From Paenibacillus macerans (GTDB lineage: Bacteria > Bacillota > Bacilli > Paenibacillales > Paenibacillaceae): 64,000 bases of DNA. Within the stretch, counting starts at the first letter, position 1. Each line of letters begins with the position of its first letter. A program made the translations under genes and the position numbers. The stretch covers positions 2,356,001 through 2,420,000 of the forward strand of contig NZ_UGSI01000001.1 in the NCBI RefSeq assembly GCF_900454495.1, given 5' to 3'. Under the pieces are notes generated by a model. That model saw nothing but the letters and a program-made list of their open reading frames with translations, was not told the DNA's origin and did not search any database. This document shows, piece after piece, positions 1 to 8,882 of this stretch.

Positions 1-90
1 ACTTCGGCGGAGCTGTCCATGGACGATATCGTCGCGCTGTGCGACGACTTGATCGAAGCGCACGGCGACTGGCTGCCGGCTTACCGCTAA
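1..90 (+). CDS. GH4-family glycosidase, C-terminal end only
   Basis: The first 90 bases are open in frame 1 and end at TAA (88-90). They encode the last 29 residues of a protein that starts before the window. The tail reads ...MDDIVALCDDLIEAHGDWLP followed by a few residues. A tail of this type (..EI[VA].L.D.LI.AHG..LP.Y) is typical of NAD- and metal-dependent family 4 glycosidases, such as alpha-galactosidase (MelA) or alpha-galacturonidase (LplD). Those enzymes often sit beside ABC sugar importers like the one that follows on the other strand. The substrate cannot be told from this fragment. A strong hairpin directly follows the stop. Confidence 0.6.
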   Translation, partial: TSAELSMDDIVALCDDLIEAHGDWLPAYR

Positions 91-136
91 ACCGTCTGCT
101 ATCTCCGATGCCGACTTCTCCGGAAAATCACCGAAA

Positions 137-164
137 GCGCGCGGGAGAAAAATCTCCCGCGCGC
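137..164. terminator. Bidirectional terminator hairpin between convergent genes
   Basis: A perfect 12-bp stem (137-148 with 153-164, arms gcgcgcgggaga / tctcccgcgcgc) closes an AAAA loop. On the minus strand the stem runs into TTT, on the plus strand into TTACTT. It lies between the GH4 stop (90) and the stop of the leftward GH32-like gene (180), so it can serve both transcripts. Confidence 0.75.
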
Positions 165-179
165 TTACTTGGCGCTCGT

Positions 180-1601
180 CTATTCCAAGATATCAAGCTC
201 CAAAAACTCCGCTTCCCCATGCTCGACAAAAATTCCGCAGCCGCCCGGCTCGTAATCATAGGCTCGCGTAGCCAGCGCTGTGTCGTTGACATAAATAATG
301 ATTGCATTGCCGTTTACGAACACCTTGACTTCCGCCTCATTCGTACCCGCCAGCGAAACATACCGTTCTTCGATAAACATTTGATCCCCGTCAAATTTGT
401 TGGAGCGGTCGAAGACCACTCTGTTCCGCGCGGGCTCCAGCCGAACCTGGCACCATTTCTCCAGCCGCGGCCCGCCGATATGCAGCATGAGTCCGCATGC
501 TAGAGTTCCCGGCGCCCAGCGAAGCTTCGCTTTAACCATACACGCTTCCCTCATGCTTCCGACCTCGGCCCAACCGAAGCCGTAAGGCTCGCTGCCGCAC
601 ACTCCGTTTTGAAACGTCCAGGTCCCGCGGTGAGCCACCGCGGCTTGGGGCCGCGCTCTACGGTAGGATTCCGCTAAAGCCTGCACCGGTTTTACGCCGA
701 GCGTCCCGTCCGGGCGCTGCACGAGTTCGTGCACCAAGGCGCTTCCGCCCCACTGGTACGGCTTCTTGTCGTCCATCCCGGAGCGGATGGCCTGCCAGCC
801 GACCAGGTAACGGTTTGTGCCGTTAGAGACCGTTTTCGCGGCATAAAAGGCCCGGCCGTCAAACATATCGTCTGCCGCCGGCGTGATCCACGGCCCCGCC
901 GGACTATTGGCCATCCGGTAACGCGTTTCCCACCAGCGCGTATAATTGGAGAAGATCATGTACCACCATTCGCCCATTTGGAAAATATCGTGGCACTCAT
1001 GGGTAGCAAAAGTTCCCGGAGCGTAAATTGCCGTACCGGGACGCCAGCTCTGTAAATCGGACGACTTCATAATATGGGTGCAGCCCCCGCGGTTATGATC
1101 TCCGTCCTTTTCGGTCGCCGTCACCGCCATCCAATATTCCCGCTCCCGGTCGTTCCAGAACACCTGGGGGTCTCTCCAATGCAAGCCGCCGTAATGCTCC
1201 GTGTCAGGCGTCACACAATACGAGGCGTCCTTCTCCCAATGGACGAGATCAGTGCTGACGGCCCGCATCAGCACCTGTTCATGCTTGCCCGCGCAATCCC
1301 GGTTGCTCTCGTTAAAGCCTGTATAGTAGAAATGGAACACGCCCTCGCGTTCGACGACGCTCCCCGTGCCGATATGCCAGTCCTGATCCTCCGGACTGCC
1401 GCACGGTATCGCCAGCCGCGGCTCTCCGTAATGGACGAAATCCGTAGTGGCGACCTCATACACGCAGTACTTATGCAAGTAGAACAAGTGATAAACTCCC
1501 TGATGAAAGAACGGCATAAAATCACCGCAAGTATCCGGTCCCGGCATGTCCCCCCGCTCTGCCTCATGCATGTAAAATCGGTATCTGCTTCCCTGCTTCA
1601 T
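180..1601 (-). CDS. GH32-like (clan GH-J) five-bladed propeller glycosidase
   Basis: About 473 residues. The N-terminal two thirds resemble the GH32/GH68 beta-propeller: a GDFMPFFHQG block stands where the usual nucleophile motif lies, followed by HWRDPQVFW (the RDP transition-state motif) and HECHDIF (the EC acid/base motif). The C-terminal part resembles the GH32 beta-sandwich. There is no signal peptide, so the enzyme is probably cytoplasmic and acts on an imported oligosaccharide. A longer reading frame starts at 1682, but it would overlap the upstream gene by more than 60 nt. The ATG at 1601 has a GAGGGGG ribosome site about 9 nt upstream and is chosen. It is the last gene of the leftward sugar-import unit, 16 nt after the binding-protein stop. 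Substrate is not predicted; fructoside or related sugar is inference. Confidence 0.75.
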   Translation of the reverse strand: MKQGSRYRFYMHEAERGDMPGPDTCGDFMPFFHQGVYHLFYLHKYCVYEVATTDFVHYGEPRLAIPCGSPEDQDWHIGTGSVVEREGVFHFYYTGFNESNRDCAGKHEQVLMRAVSTDLVHWEKDASYCVTPDTEHYGGLHWRDPQVFWNDREREYWMAVTATEKDGDHNRGGCTHIMKSSDLQSWRPGTAIYAPGTFATHECHDIFQMGEWWYMIFSNYTRWWETRYRMANSPAGPWITPAADDMFDGRAFYAAKTVSNGTNRYLVGWQAIRSGMDDKKPYQWGGSALVHELVQRPDGTLGVKPVQALAESYRRARPQAAVAHRGTWTFQNGVCGSEPYGFGWAEVGSMREACMVKAKLRWAPGTLACGLMLHIGGPRLEKWCQVRLEPARNRVVFDRSNKFDGDQMFIEERYVSLAGTNEAEVKVFVNGNAIIIYVNDTALATRAYDYEPGGCGIFVEHGEAEFLELDILE

Positions 1602-1617
1602 CCGATCTAACCCCCTC

Positions 1618-3330
1618 TTATTTCGCCTCAAAAGTGGCGTTGTACCATTCATTGACTTCTTTGGTGATTTGCTCTCCGCCAAGCTTCTTCCAGTTTTCCA
1701 CGAACGCGTCGAAATCGGAGACCGGAGCGCTGCCCGTGATGATCTTAATGAACGTCTCCTCCTGGAGTTTATCCAGCGTGGCTCCTTTCTGGCTCATCGT
1801 CGGCGTCGGCAGTCCGAACCAGGCCGACCGTTCAAGCAGATCGTTGTCGCGGTAGTATCCGATTACCTTCCAGGAGCCTTCGGGACCGAGGAATTTGTAA
1901 TAATTCCAGCCCAGCGGATCGGCTCCTTTATCCATCCCGTTGTCCATATAGTTCTTGATCGTGTTGTAGTAACGGATCGCCTCCGGATGAATATTTTCCA
2001 GCTTCTCCTTGCCCTGCAGCACGTCGTTGATTTGTTTGAAGTATTTATTCGGTTTGTCCTCGGACGGATCGAGGCCGCCGAAGGCGTACGCGGCGAAGTT
2101 GATGCCGCTCTCCGGATCCACGCCGAAGGTATTGAGCGTTTCCATCGTCGTTTGCGGATTGTTGATTTTGTCCTGGAACAGGTTGATGATTTTCAGCAGC
2201 GCTTCCGGATGCGCGACATCGGCGCGGACGGCAAAATAGCGCTCCATCGTCACCGTGGTGACCGGTTTGGCCGGCTGGCCGTCGGCCGAGACGATCGGCA
2301 CGCAAATCCATTCGGCCTGCGGATTGTTGACGATGGCGTCCTTGGCGCTCATCCAGGGCAATCCTTCCCTTCCGTAGAATAAGCCGATTTTGCCCGCGGC
2401 GATATCTTCGCCCGCTTTCTTCCAATCCTTGACGCCGAACTCTACGTCAATCAGATCATCGGCGAACATTTCTCTCAGCTTCGCCAGCGCGTCCTTCATC
2501 CCCGGCTTGACGGCTCCGTACGAAATCGTTCCGTCCTCCCCGCGAATCCAAGCTTTGCCATAGGCGTGATACGCCGCAAAAAAGCCCTCAAAGCTGGCGG
2601 TCGAACTGACCAGATCCTTCTGAAAACCGATGCCGAACGTGTCTTTGACGCCGTTGCCGTCAGGATCATCATTCCTGAACGCTTTGGCGATCTTCACGAC
2701 GTCATCCAGCGTCTTGGGCACGGGAAGGTTCAGCTTCTCCAGCCAATCCTGGCGAATCCAGATCATATCCGCCGTCGCGTCGAAGCCGCCCGTCTGCGGA
2801 ATCCCGTAGAGCTTTCCGTCCACGTAAGCGGTTTTCATCTGTTTTCCGCCGTCCGCGTTTAACGTCGATTTCAAAGTGTCCGAAGCGTATTTGTCGAAAT
2901 ACGGCGTCAGATCGGCCAATTTCCCCGCTTTGGCAAGCGTGAAGTAGTCTTTTGCCGGAAGCGTCATAATATCGGGCAGATCATCGGAGGCAACCGCCAT
3001 GGTTACCTTTTGCTGAAAGCCTTCGCCGGCCACCGCCCATTTATAATTGATTTTGATGCCGAGTTCCTGCTCGTACGCCCGGGTCCAAACATTGTTGTTC
3101 AGATCATCGCCGGGAAGGTAACGTTCATCCCCGTAGAGGTTCTTCATTGCCGACAACTCGATGGCCGGCTCATACTTTACCAGCGGGCCGTCGTTCTCCG
3201 GCGCAGAAACGGCCCCGCCGCCGGTCCGCTCCGGTTTTGCCGCGCCCCCGCAGGCCGATATGGAGGCCATCGCCAGCGCAAGCAATACAATAAGAGATCC
3301 TTTCAGCACGATCGTTTTCCGTTGTTTCAA
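1618..3330 (-). CDS. Extracellular sugar-binding lipoprotein of ABC importer (LipO/YtcQ type)
   Basis: 570 residues, which is typical of the long binding proteins that work with LplB/YtcP permeases. The N-terminus is a lipoprotein signal: MKQRK, a hydrophobic stretch, then the lipobox SISAC with the lipidated cysteine near residue 27. A low-complexity Gly/Ala/Pro linker follows. The mature domain carries the usual blocks of the family (GDDLNNNVWTR, YGIPQTGG, WIRQDWLEKLNLPVPKTLDD). It should capture the sugar outside the membrane and hand it to the two permeases encoded directly upstream (3381-5213). No ATPase gene is present in the unit, which is normal because these importers share an MsmX-type ATPase encoded elsewhere. 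Confidence 0.9.
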   Translation of the reverse strand: MKQRKTIVLKGSLIVLLALAMASISACGGAAKPERTGGGAVSAPENDGPLVKYEPAIELSAMKNLYGDERYLPGDDLNNNVWTRAYEQELGIKINYKWAVAGEGFQQKVTMAVASDDLPDIMTLPAKDYFTLAKAGKLADLTPYFDKYASDTLKSTLNADGGKQMKTAYVDGKLYGIPQTGGFDATADMIWIRQDWLEKLNLPVPKTLDDVVKIAKAFRNDDPDGNGVKDTFGIGFQKDLVSSTASFEGFFAAYHAYGKAWIRGEDGTISYGAVKPGMKDALAKLREMFADDLIDVEFGVKDWKKAGEDIAAGKIGLFYGREGLPWMSAKDAIVNNPQAEWICVPIVSADGQPAKPVTTVTMERYFAVRADVAHPEALLKIINLFQDKINNPQTTMETLNTFGVDPESGINFAAYAFGGLDPSEDKPNKYFKQINDVLQGKEKLENIHPEAIRYYNTIKNYMDNGMDKGADPLGWNYYKFLGPEGSWKVIGYYRDNDLLERSAWFGLPTPTMSQKGATLDKLQEETFIKIITGSAPVSDFDAFVENWKKLGGEQITKEVNEWYNATFEAK

Positions 3331-3380
3331 ATCTCTCTCCCCCTTTTATTGTTCCTGTCATGAGCCGAATACGGACTTGT

Positions 3381-4268
3381 CTACCCTTTGACGCTCCCGA
3401 GAAGCATCCCTTTGACGAAAAATTTCTGCAAAAACGGATAAACCAGCAAAATAGGCAGCGTACAGGCCAGAATCATAGCCGATCTGAGCGATCTGCCGGT
3501 AATTTCCAAAAGTTGCGGATTGTTCGCGAGCGCCGTCGACGAAAGCTGAGACAAATCCAGATTTAGCACCATCGTTTGCAAATAGGTCATCAGCGGATAA
3601 CGGTCCGGCAAGTTCATGAAAATCAGCCCGTCAAACCAACTGTTCCAGTGGCGGACGAGAATGAACAGCGTGATCGTTGCCAGCGAAGGCAGACTAAGCG
3701 GCAAATAGACCCTGACCATCGTGACCAGCCACCCGGCTCCGTCGATCAGAGCCGCCTCCTCCAGTTCGCCGGGAATCGTACGGAAGAAATTCAGCATCAG
3801 CAGCACATTGAACATCGCCACCGCCTCCGGCAAAATCAGCGCCCAAACGGAATTGACCAGATGCAGTTCGTTGACCACAAGATACGTGGGAATCAGTCCG
3901 CCGTTGAACACCATCGTCACCATGAAAAACCAGACGTAGACGCCTCTTAGGCGAAATGCTTTTTTGGATTTGGACAAGGGATAAGCGACCAGGATCGTCA
4001 ACGCCAGTTCGGCAGCCCAGCCCAGGAAGGTCCGTTCCACCGTAATCCACAGCGATTTGAAAAATTGCGGATTGGCAAAAATGTATTGAAACGAGCTGGT
4101 GTTGAAGCCTTTGGGCCAAAGCCCCACCTGATTGGCCTCCACGACTGAGCGGGAGCTGAATGAAACCGCGATCAAATTCAGAATTGGCAGCAGGCAGAGA
4201 AAGGCCATAAACGATAAAAGCAACACGTTAAACACGACAAACACTTTTCTGGATGCGTAATTTTCCAT
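3381..4268 (-). CDS. Carbohydrate ABC transporter permease (LplC/YtcP type)
   Basis: 295 residues with about six membrane segments. It opens with MENYASRKVFVVFNVLLLSF and contains the EAA-type cytoplasmic loop EEAALIDGAGWLVTMVRVYLP that docks onto the ATPase. The C-terminus, YPFLQKFFVKGMLLGSVKG, is the signature ending of the LplC/YtcP family (..FVKGvm.GsvKG). It forms the transmembrane pore with the product of 4296-5213. The gene starts 27 nt after the upstream permease stop and ends 50 nt before the binding-protein gene. Confidence 0.92.
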   Translation of the reverse strand: MENYASRKVFVVFNVLLLSFMAFLCLLPILNLIAVSFSSRSVVEANQVGLWPKGFNTSSFQYIFANPQFFKSLWITVERTFLGWAAELALTILVAYPLSKSKKAFRLRGVYVWFFMVTMVFNGGLIPTYLVVNELHLVNSVWALILPEAVAMFNVLLMLNFFRTIPGELEEAALIDGAGWLVTMVRVYLPLSLPSLATITLFILVRHWNSWFDGLIFMNLPDRYPLMTYLQTMVLNLDLSQLSSTALANNPQLLEITGRSLRSAMILACTLPILLVYPFLQKFFVKGMLLGSVKG

Positions 4269-4295
4269 AGCCAGGCCCCCCTTTCGTATAAGCGG

Positions 4296-5213
4296 CTAGA
4301 ACACCTTGTATCCCGCCCATTTGTTGGCCAGCTTATATCCGATAACGATCAGGACGAAGGATACGGCCGATTTGAAGAAGCCGACAGCGGTGGCGGGGCC
4401 GAACTGCACATCCACGATCCCGATGCGGTAGACCAGGGTGTCAATGATGTCGCCGGTACTGTACACCTGCGGACTGTACAGGTTGTAAACCTGGTCAAAC
4501 CCGGCCTGAAGCACGTTGCCGATACCGAGCACCATCAGCAGCAAAATGACGGGCGCCAGCGCCGGCAAAGTGACGTGAAGCGTCTGCTTCCATCTGCCCG
4601 CCCCGTCGATAATCGCCGCCTCGTATTGAGTCGGGTCGATCGTGGTGATCGCCGCCAGGTAAATGATCGTTCCCCAGCCGAATTCTTTCCAAACATCGGT
4701 GATGACGAGCGTGTACGGGAAAGTTTCCGGGTTGCCGAGAAAAAAGATCGGCTTTATCCCTAACGCGGCCAGCGTGTTGTTGATGATTCCCGACGAAGGG
4801 GACAAAATATCGATGAGCACCCCGGCCAGCGCCACCCATGACAAGAAGTGAGGCAAATACAGCATGGTCTGCACCGACTGCTTGAACAGGCGGTTGCGCA
4901 CTTCGTTAAGCAGCAGGGCGAACACAACCGGCACGATCAGATTGCCGATGATTTTCATCACGGCGATAAACAAGGTGTTCCACAGAACATTGAAAAATCC
5001 GGGCAAATTGAAAACGTACTCAAAATTGTCCCAGCCTATCCATCTCTGATCGAAAAAACCGAAAACGGGCTGATAATCCATAAATGCGATGGACAATCCC
5101 GCGATGGGAACATAGCGGAAAATGATCGTCAGGACGACCGCCGGCAAAAGCATGACATGGAACGGAAGCTCCTTGAGAAACCATTTTTTCTTTGATTTGC
5201 CGGATGTTGCGAT
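4296..5213 (-). CDS. Carbohydrate ABC transporter permease (LplB/YteP type); start codon probably non-canonical
   Basis: A six-helix permease with the EAA loop QYEAAIIDGAGRWKQTLHVTLP and the usual SWVALAG and FGWGTIIYLAA segments. The first in-frame ATG is at 5153, but it lacks a well-placed ribosome site and would remove the basic N-terminal tail that homologues keep before their MLLP.. helix. The frame stays open upstream and encodes ..SGKSKKKWFLKELPFHV.., directly behind a strong AAAAGGGGGAG site (about 5220-5230). No ATG, GTG or TTG lies there, only ATT (5219) and ATC (5213). Spacing favours ATC, so the listed end is 5213 (305 aa). If only ATG is allowed, use 5153 (285 aa). Confidence 0.85.
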   Translation of the reverse strand: MATSGKSKKKWFLKELPFHVMLLPAVVLTIIFRYVPIAGLSIAFMDYQPVFGFFDQRWIGWDNFEYVFNLPGFFNVLWNTLFIAVMKIIGNLIVPVVFALLLNEVRNRLFKQSVQTMLYLPHFLSWVALAGVLIDILSPSSGIINNTLAALGIKPIFFLGNPETFPYTLVITDVWKEFGWGTIIYLAAITTIDPTQYEAAIIDGAGRWKQTLHVTLPALAPVILLLMVLGIGNVLQAGFDQVYNLYSPQVYSTGDIIDTLVYRIGIVDVQFGPATAVGFFKSAVSFVLIVIGYKLANKWAGYKVF

Positions 5214-5231
5214 TCTAATCTCCCCCTTTTA

Positions 5232-5239
5232 AAGCGCTT
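5232..5239. promoter_or_regulatory. LacI/CcpA-type operator core upstream of sugar-importer genes
   Basis: The palindrome AAGCGCTT (TAAGCGCTTTA in context) lies just upstream of the ribosome site of the first permease. The same AGCGCTT core occurs at 8821 and 9887, around the broken LacI-type gene, so the three may be one operator set. A CcpA cre is the alternative reading. Confidence 0.4.
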
Positions 5240-5350
5240 ACTTTGCGATCGCAATTTCATTATCCGGCTTTTCCGCGCTGTTTCCCATGCTAATCTTTAG
5301 ACTTTTATCTCCATTCCTTTACTTATTTTTGCGGTTTCGAGCCTTCCTTT

Positions 5351-6988
5351 TTAAGCATGACGGTTTCTGTATTCTTGCGGCGTCAGCCCCACCGTCAACT
5401 TGAAGATGCGGATAAAATAGTTGGTGTTGTCGTATCCGCATTTTTGCGCGACTTCGTAAATTTTCATTTTCGTGTGGGTCAACAGCGACCGGGCCAGTTC
5501 CATTCTGCGCCGGGTGATATAGTCGTGAAGTCCGATTCCCACATCCCGCTTGAATATCCGCGAAAGATAGCTGGGGTTGAAGCCCGTCGCCCGGCCCAGC
5601 GCGTTTAAGGACAAATCCGACGCCAAATGCTGGCCGATATAGTCTTTGATCCGGCAAATCGTCGCCTCCGCGTTGAACCGGCGTTCCGCGTCCGCCGCCT
5701 CGCACAGCGCCCGGCCCAGCTTTTCCAAATATCCGGCCCGTTCCGGCCAGCCCTGCATTCGGGTAGGCGTGTACAGCAGCGCCAAATCGATATCGCCCGG
5801 CAGCGCGGAATATAACCGGGTTTCGTTCAAATGCCCGAGCAGCGCCTTTCCGGCCGTCAGATAAAGCTCGATGGCATGAAGCGTGTACCCGCCGCGAACT
5901 CCGGACAGGACCCGGCACAACTCGTCCAGAAGACTGCGGAACGATTTCAGATTTCCGTTCTGCAGATGGGTCTTAAGCAATTCCACTCGCGGCAGCAGAC
6001 GCAGGATATCCGCACACTCTTCTTCCTCCGCCAAGGAAGACTCGGGATATCGTTCTCCCTCCATGGCGATTCCTTCCTGGCTGCACAGATCAAAGAGCGC
6101 CAGCGTTCTTTGGAGCGAGCGGTAAACGCGGCCGATCTCCATCCAGTTAACCTGCTCTCTCGCCAGCACAAAGGAAAACTTGCATCCCGCCCGTTCCGCT
6201 AAAATCGTCTGAATATCCTCCAGCAGCGGCACCGGTACCGCCGGCAAGCCGGGCCCGCTGTCGCGTCCGGCCAGAAACCAGAGAATATCCTCCCGATGAC
6301 TTGCGCTGAAAATTTGCCAGGGCGACGGATGAAGCTGTGCCCGCAAAATTTGCTCCACGGTCAATTGCACGAGCCCTCTAACCGGCAACGGCAATTGATC
6401 CGTGCAGCTTCTCCCGAGGAGAACCAGCACGGGCTGGGCGGGCGTTAACGATTCGTCCAATTCGGCCATCGCCCGAAACATCGCGCCCGCATCGGGCGAA
6501 GATTCGTTAAGCAACGCCGCCAGCAAATGATCCCTAAATACCGGAAGCAGCGTGGCAAGACGCGCTTGGGCCTCCGTATACTGGTTTTGCAAACCTTGCT
6601 CGTAGGCGATCCGGTCCAAGGCCGCAGCGACCGCGGCGATGACTTTGTCGTCCCCCTCGGTTTTCAGAATATAATCGGTGGCGTCTTGCTTGATGGCCTT
6701 GTAGGCATACTCGAAATAGTCGTAACCGGTCAGGAAAATAATTTTGACGGCAGGGTGCAGCGCGCGCATGCGCCCGGCCAATTCAAGCCCGGTGACGCCC
6801 GGGATTTGGATGTCGAGCAGAACCACGTCCGGGCCAAACTCCGCAAATACGCCGAGCGCCTCTTTGGACGAATAGGCGGCCTTCACCTCCAGCCCCAATT
6901 CCTCCCGCTCCCGAAACAGCATTTGCAATCCGTCGGCAATCGTGGGCTCGTCGTCCACGATCAACAGCTTCCGGCCAGATTCGTTCAT
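5351..6988 (-). CDS. Response regulator, receiver plus AraC-type DNA-binding domain (YesN type)
   Basis: 545 residues. The receiver domain occupies about residues 7-125, with the acidic pair in LLIVDDEPTIADG, the phospho-acceptor Asp in VVLLDIQIPGV (about residue 59) and the conserved Lys in YILKTEGDD. A long linker domain follows. The last 100 residues are a double helix-turn-helix AraC domain (LNALGRATGFNPSYLSRIFK and IYEVAQKCGYDNTNYFIRIFK). The start is the ATG at 6988, which overlaps the sensor-kinase stop as ATGA behind GAGGGGGTAAC. A longer frame from 7231 runs through the kinase gene and is rejected. Proteins of this type activate neighbouring sugar-import genes, here most likely 5213 to 180. 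Confidence 0.93.
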   Translation of the reverse strand: MNESGRKLLIVDDEPTIADGLQMLFREREELGLEVKAAYSSKEALGVFAEFGPDVVLLDIQIPGVTGLELAGRMRALHPAVKIIFLTGYDYFEYAYKAIKQDATDYILKTEGDDKVIAAVAAALDRIAYEQGLQNQYTEAQARLATLLPVFRDHLLAALLNESSPDAGAMFRAMAELDESLTPAQPVLVLLGRSCTDQLPLPVRGLVQLTVEQILRAQLHPSPWQIFSASHREDILWFLAGRDSGPGLPAVPVPLLEDIQTILAERAGCKFSFVLAREQVNWMEIGRVYRSLQRTLALFDLCSQEGIAMEGERYPESSLAEEEECADILRLLPRVELLKTHLQNGNLKSFRSLLDELCRVLSGVRGGYTLHAIELYLTAGKALLGHLNETRLYSALPGDIDLALLYTPTRMQGWPERAGYLEKLGRALCEAADAERRFNAEATICRIKDYIGQHLASDLSLNALGRATGFNPSYLSRIFKRDVGIGLHDYITRRRMELARSLLTHTKMKIYEVAQKCGYDNTNYFIRIFKLTVGLTPQEYRNRHA

Positions 6989-8727
6989 GTTACCCCCTCG
7001 CTTTCTTCGTTCAAAATGCGAATTTCGACGCAAAGTCCGCCGAACCGCGATTTGGAAATGGATAGTCCGGCCCGCGTTTTGAAATAAATTTGCAGCCGTC
7101 TGTGAATATTCGTTAACGCCGTGATCTGTCCGTCCTTGCTCCCCGTCTCGACTAGAGTGCGGATATGCTGCACCGTTTCCGTATCCAGCTCCCCGCTGTT
7201 CTCGACGCGGATGGCCAGTTCCCCGCCGCATTCACGGAAGGAGACGCTCAAGCAGCCGGACGAGTCCGAAGAAACTTTTTCAAAAACGTACTGAAAGGCG
7301 TTTTCCAACAAAGGCTGGAGAATCAGGCGGGGAACGGGGGTGTCCGCCCAGCGCTCAGGCAGTTCGGCAATGTCGATCTTAACGCGCTGTTTGAAGCGGT
7401 AGCCCTGAATGGCCGCGTAGTTCCGCGCATGCTCCACCTCCTCCCGAAGCCTCTTCTCGTCCTCGCCGTCACGAGTAATGTACTCGTAAAATTTGCCGAG
7501 ATGCTCACAGAAAGCGACGCTGTTCTCGTAGTCTTTCATTTTGATCATGCGATAAAGAAGATAATAGCTGTTGTACATAAAATGAGGATTGATCTGAGCC
7601 TGCAAATGCTTCAATTGGGCATGGCTGATCAGAAGCTGCTGTTTTAAATCTTGTTCGATCAGAAAATCGATTTGGCCGACCATTCCGTTGAAGCTGTCGT
7701 ACAGCTTGGCAAAATACGATGGCTCGTCCCGGGTAATCCGGTACTTGAAGTTTCCGGCCCGAACCTGCTCGAAGGCATCCTCCAGCAGAAGCTTCAGCGG
7801 ATGATACACTCGGCGGTAGGATTCCAGAAAACCGGACAGCACGACGGCCGCGATGATCGCGATAAAGCTCAGCAGCAGCGTCAGGGCGATCCCGATCACC
7901 ACCTGATTCGTGTTATCTACGTAAAGCCACAGCAGTTGGGTCTCAAGGGCCTCGGATTCGCTCCGGATAACATCGAACCGCCTGCCGCCAAGCATAACCT
8001 GCTGTCCGGCCGCCGCATCAACCGTCAGGGTGTCTCCCGCACGCGCGCTGGAGACGATAAATTGCCGTTCGCCGCCGGTCAGCACGATGATATCCTCGTC
8101 GGTCAACTGGGCGTTCTTCAGTTGTTCTTCGATCGCCCGTTGATCCAGCTCCACAATCAGGACGCAGTCAAGATCCCGGCTGTCCGCCGCATTTGTAACC
8201 GCTTCCATAACAATCAAGCGGTTATTGTATGTCCGCAGCGTGGACGTATTCTTAGTATTTTTAAACAGCTCCTGCTGCATGTCATCCCAGGTCTTGGGGT
8301 TCATATCGTTTATTTCGTCGGTGCCGATCACTTTGCCGATGGACTTGAAGTAAATTTCCGCATTAGACACCAGGCGGCTGCTGTTCTTGAGCGATTTCAT
8401 TTGATCCATCATGGCGCGGATCATTTGATAACGCTGGAAATAAGGGCTGGACGCATAAAGATAGCGTATATTGTCCACATTCTCGTCCATCATGACGCCG
8501 TACTGGATGCGTTTGATCGTTTCAATTTCACTTTCGATATCGTGATGCACGAATTTTAGCCGCTCAACCTGTTTGTAGTAAATAATCTCCGAATAATACC
8601 GCTGGCTGCGCAAAAACAATACGGCGCCGAAAATAATGGCGATCACCAGGATTGCGGCAATCACCAGCAAAAAACGTTTATAGAGCATGTCGAAAACAAG
8701 ATTATTCGCGTGCGCTTTGCTTCTCAT
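6985..8727 (-). CDS. Sensor histidine kinase (YesM type, His_kinase family)
   Basis: About 580 residues. One helix near the start (FLLVIAAILVIAIIFGAVLF) and one near residue 280 (VVIGIALTLLLSFIAIIAAV) flank an extracytoplasmic sensing domain. A HAMP-like segment precedes the H-box LQAQINPHFMYNSYYLL. The ATPase domain shows the N-box LILQPLLENAFQYVFE and a degenerate G-box. This layout is the PF06580 family that partners AraC-type regulators. The ATG at 8727 with AAAGGGATGG upstream is preferred to the frame start at 8778. The stop overlaps the response-regulator start by 4 nt, so the two are translationally coupled. The ligand is probably the sugar carried by the neighbouring importer (inference). 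Confidence 0.92.
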   Translation of the reverse strand: MRSKAHANNLVFDMLYKRFLLVIAAILVIAIIFGAVLFLRSQRYYSEIIYYKQVERLKFVHHDIESEIETIKRIQYGVMMDENVDNIRYLYASSPYFQRYQMIRAMMDQMKSLKNSSRLVSNAEIYFKSIGKVIGTDEINDMNPKTWDDMQQELFKNTKNTSTLRTYNNRLIVMEAVTNAADSRDLDCVLIVELDQRAIEEQLKNAQLTDEDIIVLTGGERQFIVSSARAGDTLTVDAAAGQQVMLGGRRFDVIRSESEALETQLLWLYVDNTNQVVIGIALTLLLSFIAIIAAVVLSGFLESYRRVYHPLKLLLEDAFEQVRAGNFKYRITRDEPSYFAKLYDSFNGMVGQIDFLIEQDLKQQLLISHAQLKHLQAQINPHFMYNSYYLLYRMIKMKDYENSVAFCEHLGKFYEYITRDGEDEKRLREEVEHARNYAAIQGYRFKQRVKIDIAELPERWADTPVPRLILQPLLENAFQYVFEKVSSDSSGCLSVSFRECGGELAIRVENSGELDTETVQHIRTLVETGSKDGQITALTNIHRRLQIYFKTRAGLSISKSRFGGLCVEIRILNEESEGVT

Positions 8728-8816
8728 AGACCCATCCCTTTCCCTCGATGTTCGCCGTCCCGCCACACCATTAACCAATACACTACCCTGGCAGTGAGCA
8801 TCTTCATCCCCTTTCA

Positions 8817-8850
8817 GAGAGCGCTTCCAAAATAAAGTGAAACGTTTCCA
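8817..8850. promoter_or_regulatory. Two LacI-family operators in front of the sensor kinase
   Basis: GAGAGCGCTTCC (8817-8828) and TGAAACGTTTCCA (8838-8850, core GAAACGTTTC) are both palindromic with a central CG, as LacI/GalR/CcpA sites are. Their centres are about 21 bp apart, two helical turns. They lie between the end of the LacI-type gene and the start of the kinase gene, in the promoter region of the kinase/regulator pair. Confidence 0.5.
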
Positions 8851-8882
8851 TTTTTTGTCCGAAACAACCTCTCGGCAATCGC

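Noticed and set aside
5351..7231. 626-codon version of the response regulator
   Set aside because: The first 81 codons are antisense-like sequence from the kinase gene frame; ATG 6988 with ATGA coupling is the real start.
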